DNA from: JAISFI01 sp031553775
Lineage (GTDB): Bacteria; Bacteroidota; Bacteroidia; Bacteroidales; Azobacteroidaceae
Direction: 5' to 3'
DNA length: 64,000 nt
NCBI GenBank assembly: GCA_031553775.1
Contig: JAVBLA010000025.1
Location: 1-64,000 of the forward strand
Both the position numbers and the translations under genes were made by a program. Of this stretch, positions 51,701 to 60,800 are shown piece by piece. A model generated the notes under the pieces. That model was not told the origin of the DNA and did no database searches. It saw only the letters and a program-made list of their open reading frames with translations. Within the stretch, counting starts at the first letter, position 1; the number at the start of each line of letters is the position of its first letter.

Positions 51701-52069
51701 ATGTCGAATTTTCTGGTCATATCAACCTCTAACGAACTGGTAAGGGTAGCAGTAGAAAGAGTGGTGTACATCAGCTCAGACGGAAACTACTCTACCCTGG
51801 TGCTTGCCAACAAGGAAGAACGGGTTTTTTCCTTCAACCTGACCACATTCCAGAAAATAATCGAACAGCAATTAGGAGAGGAAGCTCAGGTATTTATCCG
51901 GATCGGTAAAAGCCTGATCATCAACCGGAATTATATCTATTATATCAATATATCCAAACAGCAACTGGGATTATCCGATATGAAACTCCAGCATACGTTC
52001 ATGCTTTCGGCATCGAAAGAAGCATTGAAGCAGTTAAAAGAACTGACCGTCAAAACAATCGACAGGTAA
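51701..52069 (+). CDS. LytTR-domain DNA-binding regulator without a receiver domain
   Basis: A start at 51701 (MSNFLVISTSNEL) is preferred over 51680 because of the promoter box; the protein is 122 residues. Nearly all of it is one LytTR domain: VERVVYISSDGNYSTLVL at the beginning, FIRIGKSLIINRNYIYYI in the middle, and LSASKEALKQL at the end. There is no response-regulator receiver domain, a form common in Bacteroidetes. It precedes the NAGPA-like gene by 33 bp and may regulate it or itself. Confidence 0.82.
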   Translation: MSNFLVISTSNELVRVAVERVVYISSDGNYSTLVLANKEERVFSFNLTTFQKIIEQQLGEEAQVFIRIGKSLIINRNYIYYINISKQQLGLSDMKLQHTFMLSASKEALKQLKELTVKTIDR

Positions 52070-52102
52070 ACAGGTGGGAGTAAGGCAAACAATAAATGAA
52101 AA

Positions 52103-52990
52103 ATGAATATGGAAAATAAAAAAATACCTGCGGAAGATGAAATCCAAATACTGGGTTTTACCCGGAAGAAAAAAGAAAAACCATCTCTCAGCCGGAAGAA
52201 AAAAAACTTTATTTTCCTGATCTGCATGATGTCTTGCGGGGTTACCCTGTTATGCATTATCTTTCTTTTAAATAGAGAAACAGAACCTCAATCCAGACCT
52301 GTATCAGTAGAAAATATAAAAACAATACCGAACTACCAAACAGAAACTTCAGGTGGTATACATAAAGGGTTTATTGAAGTGTCGGAAAAATCTGTTAACG
52401 ATGTCCCTCTGTACATCTACACACCCGTAAATGCCTATATGGAGCTGGCTATAGAAATGCCGGACCAGGGAGATAAATCGATTATCTTCGTAGCACAGGC
52501 CGCCGATATACGCGCCGATAACGGAGAGATCGTAGGCGATTATGTCCTGGCAGGCAAACAGCTGGCACGCGGGCAGCGCAAAGAAGGCTTCTGTGCCATC
52601 CTCGACAAAGAAGTCATCATCGGAATGGCCGGAGAAACAGGAATACTGACCAAAGTGATAGAGCAGGGGGGATACTTTTTCAGGCAATACCCGTTGGTAA
52701 GAGATTCCAAAGTTATCGTAAACGCACCCAAAGGAAAAAGCATCCGCCGGGCACTGGCTATCCGGGATAAACAGGTGATCATGGTAGAAAGCCGCAGCCG
52801 GGAATCTTTTCACGATTTTGCCCAGGCACTGGCCGATATAGAAGTCGCCAATGCCATTTACCTCTGCGGAGAATCTGCCTTTGGCTGGTATAGAGGACCG
52901 GATGGAACAATCACCACTTTCGGCAAAGAAAGAGAAAATCTTCCCGGAACTAATTATTTGATATGGAAATCTATAAAAAGTGAAAAGTAA
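52103..52990 (+). CDS. Membrane-anchored NAGPA-like (phosphodiester glycosidase-type) protein
   Basis: A 295-residue protein: short cytoplasmic N-terminus, one membrane helix (NFIFLICMMSCGVTLLCIIF, about residues 35-55), and an extracytoplasmic domain. The latter half resembles the NAGPA/DUF2233 fold (KVIEQGGYFFRQYPLV, LAIRDKQVIMVESRSRESF, a later VANAIYLCGESAFGWY). Such domains can remove N-acetylglucosamine from phosphodiester-linked sugars on exopolymers or glycoproteins. It shares a short unit with the LytTR gene. Similarity is moderate. Confidence 0.6.
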   Translation: MNMENKKIPAEDEIQILGFTRKKKEKPSLSRKKKNFIFLICMMSCGVTLLCIIFLLNRETEPQSRPVSVENIKTIPNYQTETSGGIHKGFIEVSEKSVNDVPLYIYTPVNAYMELAIEMPDQGDKSIIFVAQAADIRADNGEIVGDYVLAGKQLARGQRKEGFCAILDKEVIIGMAGETGILTKVIEQGGYFFRQYPLVRDSKVIVNAPKGKSIRRALAIRDKQVIMVESRSRESFHDFAQALADIEVANAIYLCGESAFGWYRGPDGTITTFGKERENLPGTNYLIWKSIKSEK

Positions 52991-53048
52991 AAAATAAATG
53001 ATTATTTTCCATACCCACCCCTTTAACCAATTTTCAATTATAAAAAAA

Positions 53049-53349
53049 ATGAATCACCGCATCAGTACCGTCATAATCGCCGTTGCCCTGTTCTCTACCT
53101 GCAAAAACAGGACAGAAAAGCCTCCAGAAGAGATTTGTTTCAAACTCTTCCAACTCCGGAAATATAACAGGCTGGGTTCAAACCGGTGGAATTACGGGGG
53201 TACATGGAGGAATCATTCAAAACAGTTCCAATACCGGAGTAATATCTGGAATCGTTATGCTGGGTGGCATAGCCGGGTATGCACCTGGAAGATCAGTCTC
53301 TGGATCATATAATGACAAATTCATTATAGCCTCTCCAAGTCTGATGTAG
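53049..53349 (+). pseudogene. Decayed GLUG-repeat lipoprotein gene
   Basis: The ATG at 53049 begins a lipoprotein signal (STVIIAVALFSTC), then the reading frame is lost near 53135; a +1 frame continues with GLUG-type sequence (NSGNITGWVQTGGITG, NTGVISGIVMLGGIAGYAPG). Only about two repeats remain, while intact GLUG proteins are far longer. It is best read as a frameshifted, internally deleted gene, related to the GLUG modules at 31208 and 54891. Confidence 0.65.
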
Positions 53350-53374
53350 GTATTGAAATATCTACATCAGACTT
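53337..53374. repeat. Long perfect hairpin
   Basis: AAGTCTGATGTAG at 53337-53349 pairs with CTACATCAGACTT at 53362-53374, and the inner bases continue pairing around a TGAA loop with one G-T. It marks the end of both the plus-strand pseudogene and the minus-strand decayed gene. A U-tract is weak, so it may not be a classical terminator. Confidence 0.6.
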
Positions 53375-53898
53375 TCCAGTATGTCCCTCTGGTCCTTAAA
53401 AAAATTGAAACGTTGTCTGTCTCCGTTTTGAGTCAGTAACATTGAGATCCTCATTAACAAATCAATCCACTCTTTTTGTTTCTTACAAAACTTGTAATTG
53501 GTAAATCCAAGTTTATCAATATGAAATGCTCGTTATAAGCAATAATACCTCTCATCACATTCCAGATGATAATAACAAGAATCTATTACTAGTTTAGATA
53601 AATAAATCATAATTTCCCCTCCCGATGAATAACAGCCCGTTTCGGTCATCACCTCTGTTTTTTGTAGTAAATCCAATAGTTCCGGCTTTAATTCTTGTAA
53701 TTCAACCTTAGAGATCAACTCTTGAGAGGAAAAAAAGTGAATATCATCCACAAGGTCCTTAAAGATATCTTTGCCTATGATACAAGTGGTCTTTGGAATT
53801 TTCCGGCTTTCGTACATGGCAGTTTTTTCAAGTTCAATTAATTCATCAGGGATGAGCATATCTGAAAAAACAAAATCGGGTCTCGCCCCTTTCATCAA
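53362..53898 (-). pseudogene. Hypothetical gene split by an in-frame TAA
   Basis: A frame from 53898 encodes 121 residues (ARPDFVFSDMLIPDELIELE near the start, SGGEIMIYLSKLVIDSCYYH near the end) and stops at TAA (53533-53535). The same frame then stays open for 56 more codons (FHIDKLGFTNYKFCKKQKEW and on to ILESLM) to a TAG at 53362-53364. The continuation reads as normal protein, so the TAA looks like a nonsense mutation or readthrough site. The frame is also open upstream of 53898 to an eight-base A/T run at 53935, so the start may be lost too. I recognise no family. Confidence 0.55.
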
Positions 53899-53956
53899 AT
53901 AATTCCATTTATAATGCCAAAACCGGTATAATACAAAAAAAATATGTGGTAAGCTA

Positions 53957-54364
53957 TTACATGCACAGCGCGCACTGGCATTTTTTCTACGGGCAACTAT
54001 GCCTTTTGCTACACAATCGTTACCGGAAAGTTCGCCTACAAGCGGATTTGGTGAATTTAGTGCATTTGCAATTTATAAACTTCCAAGTGAAGAAGGAGTT
54101 AGTTATGGTGTGGGATCATTGTTGGTTGCCCCTACAGGCAGTCATAATTTGGGACAAGGAAAATGGCAAACCGGATTATCTGCGATGGCTTTCTTTTCCC
54201 AAAACCACACAATTCAGTTCGGCTCTTTATTTCAATGGCAAGCTTCTTTTGCCGGAAAAGAAGACAGAGATGATGTAAGTTTACTTACTCCTCAATTGTT
54301 TTTCATTTGGCAAGCCGGTAAAGCTTTACGATATGTTGGGAGATCCTCTCGAACGGGGTACTGA
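53957..54364 (+). pseudogene. Fragment of an outer-membrane beta-barrel transporter-like gene
   Basis: Roughly 120-135 codons in one frame read as part of an outer-membrane barrel protein: SLPESSPTSGFGEFSAFAIY, GVSYGVGSLLVAPTGSH, GLSAMAFFSQNHTIQFGSL, SLLTPQLFFIWQ. Neither a signal peptide nor the last strands are present, and the frame becomes nonsense after FFIWQAGK, where a different protein remnant begins. It is a broken, truncated copy. Confidence 0.6.
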
Positions 54365-54403
54365 AGCCATTGATTATGGTCGGTGGATGATAGAACACAC
54401 ATT
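54315..54403 (+). mobile_element. Possible IS5-type transposase remnant
   Basis: In the frame starting at 54315, the residues VKLYDMLGDPLERGTEAIDYG (positions 54318-54380) resemble the N-terminal LGDPLERL..AIDWE motif of IS5-family transposases. Only about 30 codons exist, and the start of the element is not found. It adjoins the broken barrel gene, so an insertion followed by deletion is plausible. Identification is tentative. Confidence 0.3.
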
Positions 54404-54434
54404 CGTTTTTTATACCGTTTTTTTGTCAGTTTTT

Positions 54435-54878
54435 TTATTTATTAGTAGACGATTTTTCCTGAAATCTTATATATATACCATAAGCTATCACCAACAATAC
54501 AATTAAAAAATGAGCATTTCTGACCGGTATACCGGCAATCGGAGGCCCGATAGGCCCTCCCAAAATCACAGACTCCTCATCGTGAATTTCGAACGGTTGA
54601 TGATTAAAATAACTGTTTGTTTGCATGTAATCCTGAATTTGTCCGAAAGAAAAAGTCTGTTCATCGGAAATTAGTCCTTTCAACACAAAACTTTTATCGC
54701 TCATATAATGATCAATCATATTTTTATGAGTATCATACGGCATATAAAGGTAAACTTCCTGTGAAATTTTTATATCCGGAAGTTCATAGGCATATATTCT
54801 GAGATTACACATAATAAGAATAATCGGAACAAGATATGTCCTTCGTTTATTTAGCAAGATTCTATTTTTTGTTTTCAT
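54435..54878 (-). CDS. Small signal-peptide/C-terminal membrane-anchor protein paired with the giant T9SS gene
   Basis: A 147-residue protein with an N-terminal signal (VPIILIMCNLRIYA) and a C-terminal membrane helix (HFLIVLLVIAYGIYI) with a short basic tail. Just before the helix is GPPIAGIPVRN, much like EGVPVEN before the helix in the first 140 residues of the gene at 2460. The region between is acidic and without known domain. It begins 12 bp after the stop of the 2325-residue T9SS gene, so the two are probably co-transcribed and work together, perhaps in export, anchoring or processing of the giant. Family not recognised. Confidence 0.65.
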   Translation of the reverse strand: MKTKNRILLNKRRTYLVPIILIMCNLRIYAYELPDIKISQEVYLYMPYDTHKNMIDHYMSDKSFVLKGLISDEQTFSFGQIQDYMQTNSYFNHQPFEIHDEESVILGGPIGPPIAGIPVRNAHFLIVLLVIAYGIYIRFQEKSSTNK

Positions 54879-54890
54879 GACTTCTTCGTT

Positions 54891-57800
54891 TTATCGTCTG
54901 ATAATTATTTTTTTTGTTTGGGTATCTCCATTACTCAGTCGGACTGTTACAAGATAAATTCCAGCAGGAAGTTGCAGTTTCCTGCTACAGACCTTTTCAT
55001 AAATACCTGTCCATTTCTCCAATACCATGCCTTGAATGGAGACGATACTAACGGTAGAAATCGTTTCCGAAGCTTTGATATTAAGTGTATTCTGACTACA
55101 AGAAACAAAAAATGATACCTTATCTTCCACAGGATTGTCCTCAATCGCTGTATTTGGGGAGTTCCCCGCAAACAATAAAAAACGTTCGCCGTCATCCGGA
55201 TCATTTTTAAATGAATAGGTATTCTGTTTGAATAAATCGATATCTTTATGCAAACGAAGATCTCTCAGTACAAGTGACTCACAGGATATTCTTTCCAGGT
55301 TGGAGAACGACAGACAGATCGTATCCTGGCTACCGCAACTCACACCAAGCGGAATTTCGATTGTCGCTTCCGGAAGATGCAGAACCGTATTCTTCTGGTT
55401 AGCGGAATTAAGCAGGTATACCTGAGGTGCATTTTTAGAATCTTCACTGGCAATGAACAGTTGAGGGATATCAGTTTCCGAAGGATCACTGTCCATCACA
55501 AGTGTAGTCCAACTATTACCTAAAGAATTGGAAGCTTTGACATAAAATTTATTTGTACTGCCAACCTGGGAGGTTGATCTTAATTGGTGTTGGGAGAGGG
55601 TAGGCCTTGTAACCGAAGTGGAAACAGGAAAATGCAATGTAACATTTCCATCCGTCTCTTTTGTCTTGATGAAAAATCCCTGAAAAGAGGCAATTTTTGG
55701 GGTTAAACCGGCCGGAGAACCATCAGTCAGGCTAAAGGTTTGAAAAAGATTATTTACGAATAAACGATAGTAATTCTCTATTATATCACTATTATTATTG
55801 TAGAAATTTTCAAAATCCAGAGAAGAAAGAAATGGATTTCCAATCATGATCTCCGTTCCCGATGGAACAACAACCGGAAAGTCTTGAATAGGACGGTTAA
55901 ATTGGTCTTCAAATATAAAGCGATAAGACTGGTAACCTCTCGGATAGTCACTGAAAACGGTCTTAGGAACAGGTAATCCCACCCTGTCGTAATAATAATA
56001 GTAGAACCGGCTGATAGAATCTCTAGCAATATACTCATGTATCCTATGCTTCTCACTGATAGCTGCATCTTCAAAATAAGGCATCTGAAGTATTCCTTTG
56101 AGATCATTTAAATTCTGATGATCATCTTCACCCAGAACTCCCGGAAGAAGTTCTCCTGCCCATACACTGATTGCATAATTCTGTTTACTACCTACTTCCA
56201 GCGCAGCCGTATTCTCCGGAGTATACCAATCGCCGTTCAATTGCCCCTTCCGGTCCGGAGAAGACTTGAACCCCTGTTGCCACATATTGGGGAAACCTCC
56301 TATAGAAAAGTCCCCCGAAACAATATGTTTGAGCGGAGCGGCAAGAACATACCAATGTCCCCGTTCCATCGGATAAGAAGAATGTGTTTCCCAATCGGAA
56401 ACATATTGAGTTCCTTCATAATATCCGAAATTATATTGAATATAAGCCTTACGATAGGTCAGATATTGTGGTTTTGCCACCTCTGATCCGAAATGATAGG
56501 TAATATCCCGGCAGCGGGGATCTCCATAATTTTCGGTTCTTGGGGAGTAATTCTCACTCAAATCAGGATAATACTTAGAATTACCCGGAATATGAACATC
56601 CGTACATTTATTGGGAACAGCATTTAAAGCTACATCGTCTTTATCCACCCAGTTGAGCGGATTATTCCAGTCATTATCTACCGAGTTTCGTCTCCAATAC
56701 ATCAGATCCGGAGTAACCAGGATATGCGTAGGATCCGAAATACTACAACAATTGAACATTTTGGCATCAATAGCGCCTTGCGATCCTGCCACGGCTCGCA
56801 AATATCCGGACCGGGTAACCGGCATGTCCAAATGTACAGATGTTATATTCTGAATTGTATCCCATTGGGCATTAGTACCCATATCTCCATTTTCACTGAA
56901 GAGCCAGTTGACCGTCTGATCGGCCCTCAGGTTAGAATCATCGTTGTTTTTTACGGTCAAATCGAGCGGATCGTTCGGACAATAGGTCAATGGCCCGGTA
57001 ATCTTTACCGGAGGAATACAGGTATGTATTTCCAAATCATCAAGCACAAGATCGTTTCCACTCACTTCCCTGGTATTGCTGTAAATTTCCAACCTTACGG
57101 AAGGAGATGAAGAGGTGAAAGAAAATCCGTATTGTTTCCAGAGAGGAGTAGGCGTATTTTCCATGACTCCCGATGAATATTGAGCCAGTATAATATTGGT
57201 TTCCGCATCGATTAACAAAAAACGTAGCGACGGACTATACTCCCCATATCTGGTTTTTTTCATTAGATTACCCATCCAAATAGAGAAATACAATACGGTT
57301 CCGGGACACAGGCCGGATATGGTATGTGAATAAAATCTTCCGGGAATAGTGGAAGCATCTACAGCCATAAAATAGCCTCTTGTTTTATCATCAGGGAAAG
57401 TATGATCGTCGTAACTGTGCCAGGTTTCATGCGTATCAGGACCTTTTTTTACAAGACAATATCGTTCTACCGACATATTCGGGAATATGGTATTATTGGT
57501 GAAAGTATAGTTGCTCCTTCCACCCGGTAAAGGATCTAAAGAAATATCCGGATCTCCGATATTATTTCCGTTGAAATCTTCCCTGAATAACAAGGTTCCA
57601 TTGGCAATACATTCCACAGGTGTCAAAGTCCCGCAACTTTCACTCAGGAAAAATTCCACGGGAAAACGAGGAAAAATCATATTTCCGTAACGAGCCTCTA
57701 CCCACCAGATTTCTACCGGATCGTTGTTTTTAACAACCTTGATATAATTGGTATTACTTCCTTTTGCAACCTGAGTTCCTCCTGTTTCAGTCGCGTACCA

Positions 57801-60800
57801 GTTATATTGAATCGCAGCATCCGCAATTATTTTCAATGTGTCTGAAACATTCGGACAAGCGTAATATTTCCCGGAAGCAGGTCTGGAAGCCAATATATAC
57901 ACCATAGCAGAATCTTTTTTAGAAGAACAATCAACAATATAGCGTAAACTGTCAATGCCGCCCCAATTCAAATCCGGGGTGTAAATCAATTGATTTGAAA
58001 CAGAAGAAACCATACCATGTTTTGCTTTCAGTATTTTGGAAGGTGATACCAAAACTTCTTCGTTTTTGCAGCATCCGTACAAATCATTTCCGGTTACATG
58101 GATGGCATTATTTTTTGAATTAGAAAGCAATACTACATAATCATTCTGTAATATATTTCCTTGCCGGACTGTTATTGTTCGGATAGGGGAATAACATCCG
58201 TAATCTCCGCTCACCCGGGCATAAATCGTTTGATTCACATTCACACTGCAATCAGTCTTATCCGGAATAATCACGCTGAACTGAGGATCATGGCTGAATT
58301 GAACATTTTCCATGCTGGCATTTTGTAATCTCGTTATAGCATTATCAAGATTTACAATCGCTTTATCATAGCAAATAAGCAGGTCTTTTACTTCCAATTC
58401 CGGAAAATCGTATCCATGCAGGCTGAAAGGGATCTGCATGGAACAGCCTTCTGGATTTTTTAATGTCATGATATGATTCCCATCCGGGAATATTCCGGAA
58501 ACCGTAATAGAATCTCCAGCCGGTAATGAAGTAACGGTATTTACGTCTTTAAATATTCCTGAAAAATCAATATCATAAGTATAAGACCCTAAAAAAGAAT
58601 TGATAACTGCGGAAATGGTTCTGGACGAGGTCTGGCATCCAACATCTTCTCTTACGGAAATTAATTGGAGAGGAGTATCGGAATCTGCTCCGGCAGCATT
58701 GTAACAATCGCTTCTATAGTCACCATCATAATCCTGATACGCATCTTTCAGTACCGGAACATATAAATTGTTGTCGGTGATGGAGGCTCCGGATAAATGT
58801 TGATTTGTAGAGGAAACAAATGTAACCGGATCGGCAATTTTAGCGTTGTCTCCACCTAATGGACTCAAAAACGAATTCCAATCTGTTAATTGCACATAAG
58901 TATTTTCTGCAATATTTGCAAGTTTTGAGTTTACAGGCAGATACCGGTTATTCATAAAAGATATAATCCCCTGCTGAACACTTGGATTGACATATATAAA
59001 TGATTTTGGAGTATTATAAGACCGATTGACCCAAAGATTATTTTCAAACTGAAGGTTACTTGCAGGAGTAGATGTATAGTAGACATCTGAAATCGGATTA
59101 CTTCCGGAAGCATTTTCGGATATATATATCGTGTTATGTAAAAAACGTTGGTTCGGCAAAAATGATGCATCTGCATATATTCCCCGGATATCATAAGAAT
59201 GATTATTAAAACCGATCATGTTATTGGTTACGAGTAACTGTTGATTATCTTCCTCTGATGCCATCTTACTATGAAAACCGGCCGTATAAGAACCGTTGAA
59301 AACAGATGCATTTGTAATATCCGTAATTTGATTTGCATTGAAAGTTCCGCCTCCGTCAACTCGCATACCTATAGCATAAGATGATGCGTTTATTCCGGTT
59401 TGCCTGATATTTTTGACCTGGCAGTTATTAACGATATAAGATGACTGGGCATTTCTTTTTTGTACATAAATGCCTCCTGCCAGATACATTGCCTGTACAT
59501 TTTGAACAACACAATTACTGATTTCGACATGAGCGGAATTATATAAATAAGCCCTGATTCCCCATATTCCCCCATTGGCATTGGTTGAATTATTATCCGA
59601 CATATTGTATATATGGTTATTGGAAATTTTCGCATTACCGGAAAAAATAACGAGGCATCCGTATAGAATTGATCCGGTATTGACGCTTCCATTAGAGATA
59701 CTATTAATAGTGTTTCCTTTAATCAAAATATTTCCTGTCGAAGCCGAAGCATTACAATAAATTCCATACATTGTTGTTTGTGTACCGTTTCCGAGGATTT
59801 TGACAGTATTGTCGGTAATCTGACAACTTCCCTGTATTCCGTTATCTATCCAATAATAAGCTGCAATTCTGCTTATTTCAAAAAAAGCATTACCTGTAAC
59901 TTTGATATTTTGTGAATTCTTAATATATAAACCTGCATCGGAGAGAGAAAAGCAACACCCGGAAAATTCAGTTGTATTCGAGTCAATCAAATTTTCTACG
60001 AAAATACCTCTGCTCCCCGATATATTGCTGGACAAAAATGTTGCATTTTTCACTGTAATATTTTTTCCATCCTTGATATGTAAAGCAGAAATTGTTCCGG
60101 AAGTATTCATATTTTGGAATATTAATCGGGTATTGTTGACACCAAGCCTGATTAACGCCGTATCGGCTACCACACCACCATCAATCGTGATATTCTGCGC
60201 AGAGGAAAAAGAAAGCAAATCTCCTGATATTTGTCCAGATATGACTCTTTGTTGTCCGTCGGAAGTAATAGTTAAAGTATAAACGTCTGAACCTGGAGCA
60301 ATTCCTGAAAAAGGAACGGTTGAAGATTCTGTTATATTACTGGCTATTCGAATAATTGTATTCCCACTCAATCCGCAAGCATTATATCTGACAGAAAAAT
60401 CTTTCAACGAAAGAAAATCTCCGGTTCCGTCTGCCTTAATTGTATACGTACCATTGAGCGGAGCACAGGGTAAAGTATAATAAACGGGATAAGAGGGAAC
60501 AGTTTTACCACTTTGATAAGCAATGAAATAAATTGTTTCGGAATAATCCAGGCCATTCATAGTATAAGTCCATGTCCGGGAAGTATTATTGATAGCAGTC
60601 CGTCCCAGACGAAGACTGGATGTTCCGGCTCTCTTGTATGCCACAATACTATCCATCATTATATCCGGACGAAACTCACCCTGAATCGAACCTTGGAAAA
60701 TTCCTGTAACTTTAGGCGGACAACTTTGGAATTGAAGATATGGATAACTGTTCCTATCCCAAATATTCCATGCCGCTACCGGATTACCACTGCTGTTAAT

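Noticed and set aside
53946..54278. 110-residue plus-strand open frame
   Set aside because: It is out of frame with the barrel-protein remnant, whose frame gives sensible beta-barrel sequence; a shadow frame.
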